Shown: in pieces, positions 8,157 through 17,327 of the stretch
Position numbering within the stretch: position 1 is the first letter of the stretch
Layout of the letters: each line of letters begins with the position of its first letter
Origin: Anaerolineae bacterium
Lineage (GTDB): Bacteria > Chloroflexota > Anaerolineae > Aggregatilineales > Phototrophicaceae
Length of the DNA stretch: 62,533 nucleotides
Reading direction: 5' to 3'
Assembly: GCA_025454525.1 (NCBI GenBank)
Contig: JALOOG010000055.1
Span: forward strand, 1-62,533
Translations under genes and position numbers: made by a program
Notes under the pieces: generated by a model
Databases searched by the model: none
Seen by the model: only the letters and a program-made list of their open reading frames with translations
Told to the model about the DNA's origin: nothing

Positions 8157-9716
8157 ATGGCAACGCAGAAAGACGACTTGATCGGCAAGGTCTTAGGACA
8201 ATTTGAAATTATAGAAGAAATCGGGCGCGGCGGGATGGCTACCGTCTATCGGGCGCGACAATTATCAATGATGAATCGTGTCGTGGCGGTCAAAGTCTTA
8301 CCGCGTCATCTGCTGCATGATCCCAGTTTCTATGAGCGGTTTGAGCGTGAAGTAGAGGTGATCTCGCACTTAGAACATCCGCATATTGTGCCGATCTACG
8401 AATACGGTCAAGATGAAGGCGTGCCATACATCGCGATGCGTTACCTAGGCGGCGGGAGCTTAGAACAACAAATTCGGCGGCGTTTGCCGGGCCTGAATGA
8501 GATCGAACGCCCACTCCGTCAGATCGCGCAAGCGTTAGATTATGCTCATCAACAAGGGATCATCCACCGCGATCTTAAACCGGGGAATATCATGTTGGAT
8601 GAGAGCGGTAACGCTTATCTAAGTGATTTTGGGATCGCCCGCGTCTTAGGAAGCAACCTCACCGGAAGTATGATCGTCGGTACACCCGCGTATATGTCTC
8701 CAGAGCAAGCGAACGGTTTACCAATTGATGGCCGGTCGGATATTTATGCTTTGGGCGTGGTGTTGTTTGAGATGTTAACCGGACGCGAACCGTATCAAGC
8801 AGAAACGCCAATGGCGATCTTGCTCAAACACATCAATGAACCGATGCCGCCGATCAGCACCTATCGCTCCGATGTGCCGATGTCCGTTGAGTATGTGTTA
8901 GCGATCTCGACCTCAAAAGACCCAGATGATCGTTACACCTCCGCTAGTTCTATGGTAGAAGCGTTTGCAACCGCACTCCGTGAACCCGATGCTCCTCCGC
9001 CTGCCAATCTCAAACTACCCACCAAAACTGCGCCGATGTCAGCCCCGATCCCTAAGGCAACCACGCCGATCACCGCCCCAATGCCAAGCGAAACAGCGGT
9101 ACTTGCGCCGTCTAGTGGACGCAATTGGACGGCGATCGCGGTGGTGAGCATCTTACTACTCCTGTTCATCGGGGGGATCACGCTGATCGTGACCCAATTA
9201 AATGTCGATACCGGAAGCGATGTAATCGCCCGCCCTACCGCTTTCCCGAATTCAAGCGTGGTCGAACAGCCCAATTATTCGATTACGATCCCGAACGCTT
9301 GGATTCCGCCCACAGTATTCAACGATTATTCAGACAGCGATCGTATGATCCACGCCTGGGAAGCCACTGATGGGACGGCCTTTGTCACTTTTGCCTTGGT
9401 GGGAGCGGACAACTTAAGCACAGAAGCGGGTTTTCGGGCGGCGATCAACGCTTACGATCAACGGTATGTTCAACCCCAAAGTGAATATTTAACCTTGATC
9501 GATGAAGCTACCGCCCCTAACGGCACACTCCGCCGGAGTTATCGGGTCAATGCAGCCGCACCATTTAATCCCCCCGGTCAAATGGATGTATTTTATCAAG
9601 CGCAAGGTGATCAATTATCGATCTTAGAACTCTATACCGCCGATAGCACCGCCAATACACTGGTGCCAACCTTGCAATTGATCTTGGACTCATTGCGTGT
9701 CCCGACCGATGTCTAA
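8157..9716 (+). CDS. Membrane Ser/Thr protein kinase with extracytoplasmic domain
   Basis: A 519-aa Hanks-type kinase. The N-terminal kinase domain has the Gly loop GRGGMATVY (23-31), Lys46, HRDLKPGN (137-144), DFG (157-159) and GTPAYMSPE. A Pro/Thr-rich linker leads to one membrane helix (about 325-347, AIAVVSILLLLFIGGITLIV). The outer domain of about 150 aa contains YSITIPNAW, which resembles PsbP/DUF1795-like folds (weak inference). It has no PASTA repeats. It is the third gene of the cyclase operon, so cyclic-nucleotide and phosphorylation signalling are probably linked. A hairpin terminator follows at 9729. Confidence 0.9.
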   Translation: MATQKDDLIGKVLGQFEIIEEIGRGGMATVYRARQLSMMNRVVAVKVLPRHLLHDPSFYERFEREVEVISHLEHPHIVPIYEYGQDEGVPYIAMRYLGGGSLEQQIRRRLPGLNEIERPLRQIAQALDYAHQQGIIHRDLKPGNIMLDESGNAYLSDFGIARVLGSNLTGSMIVGTPAYMSPEQANGLPIDGRSDIYALGVVLFEMLTGREPYQAETPMAILLKHINEPMPPISTYRSDVPMSVEYVLAISTSKDPDDRYTSASSMVEAFATALREPDAPPPANLKLPTKTAPMSAPIPKATTPITAPMPSETAVLAPSSGRNWTAIAVVSILLLLFIGGITLIVTQLNVDTGSDVIARPTAFPNSSVVEQPNYSITIPNAWIPPTVFNDYSDSDRMIHAWEATDGTAFVTFALVGADNLSTEAGFRAAINAYDQRYVQPQSEYLTLIDEATAPNGTLRRSYRVNAAAPFNPPGQMDVFYQAQGDQLSILELYTADSTANTLVPTLQLILDSLRVPTDV

Positions 9717-9728
9717 TGTTTAACTTAG

Positions 9729-9767
9729 GACTCAAATGGCGAAACAATATTGTCATTTGAGTCTTTT
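9729..9767 (+). terminator. Rho-independent terminator of the cyclase-kinase operon
   Basis: GACTCAAATG (9729-9738) pairs perfectly with CATTTGAGTC (9754-9763) and is followed by TTTT. Confidence 0.85.
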
Positions 9768-9830
9768 CCCAAAATGCCCCTTTTGCCGTATAATCAGAAT
9801 CGTTTGCTACGCCGACGGAAGGATGTGCTA

Positions 9831-12809
9831 ATGCTGCGCTTTCGATTGGGCAAACTCATATTCTTATGTAGTTTGCTGTTCTTAGTGGTTTCTGCTCTTT
9901 ATGCCCAACAAGCAACACCCACCCCGATCCGACTCGTGGTCGCACCTAGCGAAGGCGAAGCGGGTACTTTGCACTTGATCTACGGGGAAAATTTGACCCC
10001 GAACACCACTTACACCTTGATCATCACGGGCCCTAACGAGACCAATGTGCTAGACACCCCTGTGACCTCAAGCAGCAGTGGCACGTTTAGCGTAAACTTT
10101 AACAGTGAAGACCTCCCGCCGGGGGTGTATAACGCGGAGATCGTCGTGGAGGATCGCTCTATTGCATCGGCCTTATTTACAATCACTGCGCCTCCTGCAA
10201 CGTCTACCCCGATCCCACCCCCGACACTTAGACCTACCAATACCCCGTCTCCAACTGTGACCGCTTCGGCAACGATCGCGCCCACCACTACCCCAACCGT
10301 GGAGATTCGCCAATTGTCGGTCGATCCGGCCGTGGTGATAGAGGGGGTTAGTTATGTGGTATCGATTGATGGCTTACGTCCGAATGCGTCACATACCTTT
10401 GAGATCGTGGTCAATGGGGAAGTGATCTTTGAGTCCGTAGACTTTACCTCAGACACGGGACGCTTTGAGATCAGCTTGGTTAATGAGCGGACTGATCCAA
10501 TCGGAATCTACGAGTTGAACCTCTACTACACGCCGAATCGTGTGTTAGTGGCCACGGGGACGTTACAAATGGTCGCCCAAGCCGAAACCACCGTCCCCGA
10601 TGAAATTGCCACAATCAACGAATTGATCGAAGGCGATCTAAGCATCGGTGAAAGCGGTGATCCGTATGAGGTGACAGCCGAAGCGGGTCAAACCGTGGTG
10701 GTCGTCATGGAATCGGCGGACTTTGATGCGTATCTCTTGTTAGAAGATGACAATGGCGACGTGATCATGCGGAATGATAACGGAGCCGGCGGTGAAAACG
10801 CGCAAATTATCTACACCGTGCCGGAAACTGGTACCTATACCGTCATTGCAACCAGCCGCCGCAATCAAGAAACAGGTGGCGATCGCTCTGTTGAAGGCGC
10901 TTACACCTTATCGATCCAAGTGGCGCGAGTGGCTACTTCGGGTGTGATCAACAGCGGTGAGACGGTTGAAGGTCGCTTAGACGCGGATCAACAGACGGCG
11001 GAATATACCTTTGTCGGTCAAGTGGGTGATGTTGTGACCATTGACCTTGCCTCCGATCAATTTGATCCGGCGGTCGGTTTGCTTGATCCCGATGGCCGTT
11101 TGATCCGCTCCGATGATGACGGCGGCCCGGGTTTATATGCCCGCTTAATTGCTGTCGAATTGGATGAGGACGGCGAATATACGATCGTTGTAGACGGTTA
11201 TCGCGGCTTCACCGGCGATCGCACCTTAGAAGGGATCTACTGGGTGTCTTTGCGGATCACCCGTGAAGAAACTACCGATCCTGATGCGACTCCCACACAA
11301 GTTCCGCCTGTGGTTGAAGGCGATGTGATCACCGTGACTTATGGTGAGACCGTGACGGGTGAATTAACCGATGAAACCCAAGAACAAGTCTATACGTTTG
11401 AGGGGGATGAAGGCGACATCATCACGATCAGCATGGACTCAAATGAGTTTGATACCCTCGTGATCCTACAAGATCAAGACGGCGTAGAGCTGACACGCGA
11501 TGATGACAGCGGCCCCGGCACCAATGCGTTGATCGAAGGTTTTACGTTGCCGTCTAGCGGTCAATACCAACTCATCGCTACCGGATACCGGGGTGTGAGC
11601 GGGGATGAAGTGATCGGCGGGTTGTATCAACTCACCCTTGAAGAAGGCAGTGACGTGGTAACACCTCCTACCGAGGCCCCAACACCCCAAGCGACTGAAC
11701 CGAATGCGACCGAAACCCCACCGTTAGCGGCCGGTGAAATTGCTTATGGCGCAACCGTGAGCGGCGAATTTGACGAACAAACCCAATTGGCCGAATATCA
11801 ATTCATGGGCAGCGCTGGTGATGTGATTACGATCGATCTCATGTCGGATGACTTTGATCCGTTTGTCAGTCTGTTAAATGGAAATGGCGATCTAATCGCG
11901 GCGGATGATGATAGCGGGGGCAATCTGCAAGCACGTATCACCGAGTTCACCTTGACTGAAACTGCGACCTATACGATCGTGGTGGATGCGTTCCGTGGTT
12001 TTGCGGGCAATCAACAGGTGTTGGGTGAATACAGTTTGACTTTGACCCTGTTAGAAGCGGGGGAAATTGATCCGCAAGACAATCAACCGTTGCCACAAAG
12101 TACCCCCGAATTGACCATGCCCGATGATGTGCCGAGTAGCACTGATGCGCTACCACGTCTGGAGATCAACCCGCGTGAGGCCGAAGCACAAGCCTTAGCC
12201 TATGGTGATACGGGTGAATTTTTGTTTGAGGGGCGCTCCGGTGAAGCGGCGGTGTTTAGCTTTAACGCCGAAACAGGTGATATGGTCGATATTTACGCCT
12301 ATAGCGATCGTCTAGACACCGTGATGCGCTTGTTTGCACCCGACGGCACTCAAATCGCCAATGATGACGACTCGAATGTGGGCTTGAACCCAGAATTACG
12401 CGGGATCATCTTGCCCCAAGACGGTGAATATCGCATTATCGTCCAGTCGTGGGCTTTAGAGGCCGGTGAAGTTGAGATCGTGTTGCTGCAAATCAGCCCA
12501 GAGGTGTTAACTGACATCCCGCAACAGATCGTCGTGACCCCGAAAGGCACCACCGCGCCGATCAAGATCGAAGGACGTGAAGGGGAAAGCCTACGCTTGT
12601 TCTTGCGGCCACAAGGTCAATTGAGCGGTGAGGTGAGCATCACAGTGACTCAAAACGGTGTCATCTTAGTACAAAGCACCTTTAGCGCCGGATCGCAAAT
12701 TGCGCTTGACTTCACCCCGAATGCCGATGGCCCGATCAGTGTGACAGTCAGTTATGGCGGCGGCTCTGGGAGCGCCATCTTGGATGTGTTTGTAGAACCC
12801 AGCGAATAA
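9831..12809 (+). CDS. Secreted multi-domain PPC-repeat protein
   Basis: About 992 aa. ATG 9831 has GAAGGA 7 nt upstream and opens a classical signal peptide (KLIFLCSLLFLVVSALYAQ). Two Ig-like domains are separated by a Pro/Thr-rich linker. About five bacterial pre-peptidase C-terminal (PPC) beta-sandwich repeats follow, each with a YxFxGxxGD...DDDSG..A.I core, then a C-terminal beta domain. No catalytic domain is visible. PPC domains usually sit beside peptidases, so a stand-alone array suggests a surface or matrix binding role (inference). TATAAT at 9789-9794 is a plausible -10. No membrane anchor is seen at the C terminus. Confidence 0.8.
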   Translation: MLRFRLGKLIFLCSLLFLVVSALYAQQATPTPIRLVVAPSEGEAGTLHLIYGENLTPNTTYTLIITGPNETNVLDTPVTSSSSGTFSVNFNSEDLPPGVYNAEIVVEDRSIASALFTITAPPATSTPIPPPTLRPTNTPSPTVTASATIAPTTTPTVEIRQLSVDPAVVIEGVSYVVSIDGLRPNASHTFEIVVNGEVIFESVDFTSDTGRFEISLVNERTDPIGIYELNLYYTPNRVLVATGTLQMVAQAETTVPDEIATINELIEGDLSIGESGDPYEVTAEAGQTVVVVMESADFDAYLLLEDDNGDVIMRNDNGAGGENAQIIYTVPETGTYTVIATSRRNQETGGDRSVEGAYTLSIQVARVATSGVINSGETVEGRLDADQQTAEYTFVGQVGDVVTIDLASDQFDPAVGLLDPDGRLIRSDDDGGPGLYARLIAVELDEDGEYTIVVDGYRGFTGDRTLEGIYWVSLRITREETTDPDATPTQVPPVVEGDVITVTYGETVTGELTDETQEQVYTFEGDEGDIITISMDSNEFDTLVILQDQDGVELTRDDDSGPGTNALIEGFTLPSSGQYQLIATGYRGVSGDEVIGGLYQLTLEEGSDVVTPPTEAPTPQATEPNATETPPLAAGEIAYGATVSGEFDEQTQLAEYQFMGSAGDVITIDLMSDDFDPFVSLLNGNGDLIAADDDSGGNLQARITEFTLTETATYTIVVDAFRGFAGNQQVLGEYSLTLTLLEAGEIDPQDNQPLPQSTPELTMPDDVPSSTDALPRLEINPREAEAQALAYGDTGEFLFEGRSGEAAVFSFNAETGDMVDIYAYSDRLDTVMRLFAPDGTQIANDDDSNVGLNPELRGIILPQDGEYRIIVQSWALEAGEVEIVLLQISPEVLTDIPQQIVVTPKGTTAPIKIEGREGESLRLFLRPQGQLSGEVSITVTQNGVILVQSTFSAGSQIALDFTPNADGPISVTVSYGGGSGSAILDVFVEPSE

Positions 12810-12840
12810 TGTGACGTAACCCGTCATCCCAAGCATCATT

Positions 12841-12871
12841 CACGGGCGACTCACCACGAGTCGCCCGTGTC
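12841..12871. terminator. Bidirectional terminator
   Basis: CACGGGCGACTC (12841-12852) pairs with GAGTCGCCCGTG (12858-12869) between the convergent ends of the PPC protein and the GH13 gene. Confidence 0.75.
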
Positions 12872-12874
12872 TAT

Positions 12875-14725
12875 TTATTGCGTGTGATACCAGGCCATGC
12901 CTAACGCGGGCAGAGTGACAGTAAGATAACCTGATTCGGCGCTGATCTGGGGGTTAAGTCCCAACAAATCACGGAATGTGCTGGAGGTATCAGAGGCTAA
13001 AGCGATCCGCACAGTTGCAGGTTGATCGCCCGCATTAAACAGCGCGTAAACCGTTTCATGATCGACTTGGCGTATAAAGCCATAGGTGCGTTGATCATCA
13101 TCGATCACACAGGTTTCCACCCGTCCGACTCGCAATGCCCGCGATTGTTGACGGGCGTGGATCATCTGTTGAAAGCGATCGATCAAATCTTGATCCAAGT
13201 GATCCCAAGGCATACAACGGCGGCCATCTTCAGCGTAAGCGCCTTCGAGTCCGGTTTCATTGCCGTAGTAGATACAGGGCGCGCCGGGATAAGACAATTG
13301 GAACGCGATCGTTTGTAAGTAGCGTTGGCGATCGCCTTTGCACAGCGTCAATAAGCGATCGGTATCATGGGAGTCTAGCAGGTTCATTTGGGAGTAGATC
13401 GCATCGGGAGGGGTATCACGTAACCAAGTTTGCAAACGGTCGTCTAAGGTCGAAGGTAACAGGTCATGTGTGGCGAGGAATCCGCGTGCGGCCCAAGTGA
13501 AACGGTAGTTCATGGTTGCATTGTACATATCGCCTAACAGGTAATGGGTAGAATCGCGCCATTCTTCTGAGATCGTATAAGCGCCGGGTTTTTCGGCCTC
13601 GACAGCTCTCCGAAAGCGCCGCCAGAAAATATCGGTGTTATCAAACGCCACATCACAGCGCCAACCGTCGATCCCGCGTCGTAACCAATGGCGTGTCACC
13701 CCATTTTCACCCAAGAAAAATTCTTCCATTTCCGGACATTCGACAAATTCTGGCATGAACCCATAACCCCACCAACCGTCGTAATCGGTCGGCCACTCTT
13801 TGAACTTAAACCAACGGTAGTAGGGAGAGTCTTGCGATTGAGCCGCACCGGGGACTCCAGTCAGCGCGGATTGTTTGCCTGTGATGTCAAAATAGACACT
13901 ATCAGAAGAACAATGGTTAAACACCGCGTCTAAGATGATCGTCATACCGCGTGCGTGGACTTCGCGGACGAGATCATCAAAGTCTTGTTCTGTGCCTAAC
14001 ATCGGATCGATCTTCATGAAGTTGATCGCTTCATAACGATGATTAGTAGCGGCCTCAAAGATCGGGGTGAGGTAAACACATTCGATCTCTAACGCTTTGA
14101 GATAATCTAGGTGTTGGATGATCCCGCGTAAGTCCCCTCCGAAAAAATCGCGGCCGGTGGGGGGGGCTTCGGGAGTCTCACCCCATGGCAAAAATAAGGC
14201 TTCTTTGCCATAAACACCGCCATGCGAAAGCGGGCGATCGGGATCGCTATTGGCAAAACGATCCGGGAAGATCTGGTAGATCAACAGGCCTTTTGTCCAA
14301 TCGGCGGGCATTCCAGCGGGATCATAAATGGCGATCTTGAAGTCAAGTTCAGTCCACTCACCATAGATCGCTTTATTGCGGCCTTCCAGTTGACGATATT
14401 CTAAGATTTTTTCTTCACCCACCAAAAAATGATAGGTGACAATCGTGGTCTCTGACGGCATCATCACGGTTGCGCGCCAACGCCCCTCATTTTGAGTCAT
14501 CGCAACACGCCATTCATAATCGCGACGGGTGTCGGTGAGAACGATGATCGGGGTGATGTTGAGCGTATCCACACCTTCTAAAACAAGTTCAACCCTCGAT
14601 CGCATCGGTTGTGCGCCGGGGGGCAGATGGAAGGGGCGATCGGCACGTAAGCGTCGGGCGTTGGTTTGGCTTAGGGTATTCACGCGGGTTAATTCCTTCC
14701 GGTGTTCAATTAAAATCGAATCCAT
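12875..14725 (-). CDS. GH13 alpha-amylase family enzyme (neopullulanase/cyclomaltodextrinase-like)
   Basis: A 616-aa protein without signal peptide, so cytosolic. The N-terminal beta domain (about 25-125) resembles the extra domain of cyclomaltodextrinase/neopullulanase enzymes. The (beta/alpha)8 barrel carries region I DAVFNH, the nucleophile Asp in GWRCDVAFD (around 355), the acid/base Glu in TISEEW (around 387) and the third Asp in LLDSHDTDR (around 452). A C-terminal beta domain closes it. It probably hydrolyses alpha-1,4 glucans or maltodextrins; exact specificity cannot be assigned. It is monocistronic and convergent with the PPC gene. The start lacks a good ribosome-binding site, so it could begin slightly later. 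Confidence 0.88.
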   Translation of the reverse strand: MDSILIEHRKELTRVNTLSQTNARRLRADRPFHLPPGAQPMRSRVELVLEGVDTLNITPIIVLTDTRRDYEWRVAMTQNEGRWRATVMMPSETTIVTYHFLVGEEKILEYRQLEGRNKAIYGEWTELDFKIAIYDPAGMPADWTKGLLIYQIFPDRFANSDPDRPLSHGGVYGKEALFLPWGETPEAPPTGRDFFGGDLRGIIQHLDYLKALEIECVYLTPIFEAATNHRYEAINFMKIDPMLGTEQDFDDLVREVHARGMTIILDAVFNHCSSDSVYFDITGKQSALTGVPGAAQSQDSPYYRWFKFKEWPTDYDGWWGYGFMPEFVECPEMEEFFLGENGVTRHWLRRGIDGWRCDVAFDNTDIFWRRFRRAVEAEKPGAYTISEEWRDSTHYLLGDMYNATMNYRFTWAARGFLATHDLLPSTLDDRLQTWLRDTPPDAIYSQMNLLDSHDTDRLLTLCKGDRQRYLQTIAFQLSYPGAPCIYYGNETGLEGAYAEDGRRCMPWDHLDQDLIDRFQQMIHARQQSRALRVGRVETCVIDDDQRTYGFIRQVDHETVYALFNAGDQPATVRIALASDTSSTFRDLLGLNPQISAESGYLTVTLPALGMAWYHTQ

Positions 14726-14835
14726 GCACCCAATCTTAGCGCAATAAGATGAGAAAATACCGATCTAAACCCTGAAACCCTGAAGTTTAGGATATTTTTT
14801 GACCATGTACACAAAAATCTCCGTTAGAAACTTTG

Positions 14836-14870
14836 AAACCCACAGAACACAGAAGTAATCTCAGAAAAGT
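14836..14870 (+). repeat. Intergenic repeat r1, copy 1
   Basis: A run centred on CACAGAACACAGAAGTAATC matches the reverse complement of 38815-38852 with few differences. The gap 14726-15002 holds no gene that I can support; r1 and r2 are its recognisable contents. Confidence 0.6.
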
Positions 14871-14927
14871 CCCCACCAATGGAGATGAAGCAGCCCACCC
14901 GCGGACCAGTTCTCGCCTCATGGTTGG

Positions 14928-14959
14928 GGAGGGTTAGAGTGGGGTTGTACGCAAGAAAC
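14928..14959 (+). repeat. Intergenic repeat r2, copy 1
   Basis: GGAGGGTTAGAGTGGGGTTG followed by TACGCAAGAAAC recurs with few changes at 38783-38816, also just upstream of a dispersed-element copy. This links r2 to the ~200-bp element in two of its four locations. Confidence 0.6.
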
Positions 14960-15012
14960 ATTCCCACGCATGTAATTTTCACATCGGTTCGAATCTTCTA
15001 ACGCAAAAGTGG

Positions 15013-15050
15013 ACAAATGTTACGACTTTTTCGCTCATTTGTACCATAAT
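15013..15050 (+). promoter_or_regulatory. Perfect dyad plus -10 of element copy 2
   Basis: ACAAATG (15013-15019) and CATTTGT (15036-15042) are perfect complements around the conserved core, with CATAAT at 15045-15050. The extended TG is replaced by TA here. Confidence 0.5.
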
Positions 15051-15086
15051 CATCCTATCGTTATTAAATCACGAAAGGAGCGCATC

Positions 15087-15125
15087 ATGATCAAAATCCC
15101 CGATCAACTTTTTTCAAGCATGTGA
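15087..15125 (+). pseudogene. Interrupted small ORF of element copy 2
   Basis: ATG 15087 follows GGAG by 6 nt, but TGA at 15123 ends the frame after 12 codons. Beyond it, the same frame reads FFQSNDFNDDAAEKFFLSTAAL, clearly related to the end of the 39-aa product of copy 1. This is either a decayed copy of a small gene or an element conserved as nucleic acid rather than protein. Confidence 0.4.
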
Positions 15126-15266
15126 TTTTTTCAATCTAACGATTTTAATGATGATGCCGCCGAAAAATTTTTTCTTTCTACCGCCGCACTTGGCTTTTTT
15201 GATACACTATCGAATCCTGTGTCCATTTTGCGCTATAATCCAATTTAGTCACAGTGAGGGAAGCTT

Positions 15267-17321
15267 ATGTCACAATCATCGTTCATCGGCAAGACCATTG
15301 GAAAATACGAAGTCGTTGACCTGATCGGGCAAGGTGGGATGGCCACCGTCTACTTAGGCTATCAACGGGATATCGATCGCCAAGTAGCGATCAAGATCCT
15401 ACCCCCTCACCCGGGCATGAATGCCAGTTTTGTAGAGCGTTTTCAGCAAGAGGCGCGCACCGTCGCCCGCCTTCAACATCCCCATATCTTGCAGCTTTAC
15501 GATTATGGGCGTGAAAGCGATGTGTTGTACTTTGTTACGCCTTATGTCAAGAGCGGTTCATTAGAGACTTGGATCAAATCGCGTAGCATGTCTCCCAAGC
15601 AGATCGGCAAATTGGTGCGTGAGATCGGGAGCGCCTTAGATTATGCTCATCGTCAAGGGGTGGTGCATCGCGATCTAAAACCCGGAAATATCTTGATCGA
15701 TAGCGAAGGCCACACCCTTTTAGCCGATTTTGGCATCGCTAAGATGATGAGCAGTGAGGTCAATTTGACCGGGACGGGGATCGTCGGCACACCGACCTAT
15801 ATGGCCCCGGAACAAGTGCAAGGCCTCACCGATCCCCGTAGCGATATTTACGCCTTGGGCATCATTTGTTTTGAATTATTGACCGGACGCGCCCCTTATC
15901 AAGGCGAAACCGCACTTCAAACCATGATGAAGCACATGCAATCCGACATTCCCAGTATCTTGACGATTGCGCCAGAGTTACCCAGTGCCTTAGAACCGGT
16001 CATGTTGCGCGTGATGTCCAAAGAACCCGATGACCGTTATCAAACAGCGACCGAATTTGCAGATGAGTTTAACCGGACGATTCAAGGGCTTTCAACGGGT
16101 GAATACCGTCAATTGACCTTTTCATCGACTCCCCGTTCGGCCGCACCCACCCAAGCACCGATTCCCACTGAACAACAAGCCCAGACTCCGGTTTCCAGCA
16201 CACCACAACCGACTGTGATCATCCAACAAAGCACCAACAACACCCCCGTGTTATTAGGCGGTTTTGCCTTACTGGCCCTGTTGATCATCGTGGGGATCAT
16301 TGCGATCGTCAATGCGGCCAATAATGCAGGGTTTCCCCCCGGCCCACCCCCAAATTCAACGATCATCGTGAGTCCGCCCGTCACATTCACCACTCCAGAC
16401 GCGATACCGACCTTTGGATCTTTAAGTTTCGGCACGATCAACAGCCCCGGCGACACCTTGAGTTTGCGCCTTAATCAGATCGAGCCGCCTCCTTCTGGGA
16501 AGGTGTATGTCGCTTGGTTACTCAATACCCGTGATGAGACCGTCCTCAATATCGGGCGAGTCACCGTAGACGCAGTAGGCGATGGCGCGCTTTCTTACAC
16601 CGTCTCCGATGGCACGATCTTACCGACGCTGTATAACGCGGTGTGGATCTCCTTAGAGGACAACGCAGATGTCACCAACCCACAAGGCGAACGGCGTTAT
16701 CGTGGCCAAGTGCCTCCGGCAGTAATGGACTTAATCACCGCCTTGTTTGTCGAAGCGAGTGAGGGTGAGCGGAGTTTAATAGATGGACTTGACCGTGAGG
16801 CCAGCGTGGCACAACAACACGCCGGACTCGCATCGGCTTCTACCGATTTACGTAGCCTACGCATTCACGCCGAACACACGATCAACATTATCGCCGGAAC
16901 CCAAGTGGACTATAACGGGGACGGACGCGCCGAAAACCCCGGTAGTGGCATCGGGATCTATCGCCAACTTGACCAGATCGCCGAAGCGCTAAATCAAATC
17001 GTGGCCGCACCTGAAGTCACCCCGTTGACGGTGAGCAATGCGGAAAAAGTGCGGATCTGTCTGTTAAATGTGCGTCAACGTGCCGATCAAGTAATCATTT
17101 TAGAGCAGGAGATGTTGGCCGCGCCAGATTTTGAGTCCACCGCTTCACAACGCACCGAATCTACCGAGGTCATCGGGCAGTTGATCGACGGTTTCGATTT
17201 TAACGAAAACGGCCAAGTAGAGGCTTTTGAAGGGGAATGCGGTCTCGCTCAATTCCCGCAATTTGGCATCCTCTTAGGAGGCATTGAGATCTATTTAAGC
17301 GATGAGAGGGTTGAGAATTAA
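15267..17321 (+). CDS. Membrane Ser/Thr protein kinase with EF-hand-like outer domain
   Basis: A 684-aa Hanks-type kinase. The Gly loop GQGGMATVY is at 21-29, with Lys43, HRDLKPGN (134-141), DFG (154-156) and GTPTYMAPEQ. A Pro/Thr/Gln-rich linker precedes one membrane helix (about 328-350). The outer region begins with a beta domain (LRLNQIEPPPSGKVYVAWLL) resembling the C-terminal part of anti-sigma-K-type proteins (weak). It ends with two acidic loops: DYNGDGRAE (about 548) and DFNENGQVEAFE (about 644-655). The second satisfies the 12-residue EF-hand pattern, so calcium sensing is possible. GAGGGA precedes the start and TATAAT lies at 15234-15239. The WD40 lipoprotein gene follows by 6 bp. 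Confidence 0.9.
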   Translation: MSQSSFIGKTIGKYEVVDLIGQGGMATVYLGYQRDIDRQVAIKILPPHPGMNASFVERFQQEARTVARLQHPHILQLYDYGRESDVLYFVTPYVKSGSLETWIKSRSMSPKQIGKLVREIGSALDYAHRQGVVHRDLKPGNILIDSEGHTLLADFGIAKMMSSEVNLTGTGIVGTPTYMAPEQVQGLTDPRSDIYALGIICFELLTGRAPYQGETALQTMMKHMQSDIPSILTIAPELPSALEPVMLRVMSKEPDDRYQTATEFADEFNRTIQGLSTGEYRQLTFSSTPRSAAPTQAPIPTEQQAQTPVSSTPQPTVIIQQSTNNTPVLLGGFALLALLIIVGIIAIVNAANNAGFPPGPPPNSTIIVSPPVTFTTPDAIPTFGSLSFGTINSPGDTLSLRLNQIEPPPSGKVYVAWLLNTRDETVLNIGRVTVDAVGDGALSYTVSDGTILPTLYNAVWISLEDNADVTNPQGERRYRGQVPPAVMDLITALFVEASEGERSLIDGLDREASVAQQHAGLASASTDLRSLRIHAEHTINIIAGTQVDYNGDGRAENPGSGIGIYRQLDQIAEALNQIVAAPEVTPLTVSNAEKVRICLLNVRQRADQVIILEQEMLAAPDFESTASQRTESTEVIGQLIDGFDFNENGQVEAFEGECGLAQFPQFGILLGGIEIYLSDERVEN

Positions 17322-17327
17322 ACTCCC

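Larger units (their letters stand above)
15003..15200 (+). repeat. Dispersed ~200-bp element, copy 2
   Basis: Starts with the same 36 bases as copy 1 at position 1. It has the dyad, a -10-like CATAAT, AAAGGAGCG, ATG at 15087, and the GCCGCCGAAAAATTTTTT block at 15156-15173. It lies about 80 bp upstream of, and on the same strand as, a Ser/Thr kinase gene. Confidence 0.75.

Noticed and set aside
14940-15005. tRNA-like T-loop string GGTTCGAATC near 14991-15000
   Set aside because: Flanking bases do not pair as a T stem, and no cloverleaf or acceptor stem can be drawn.
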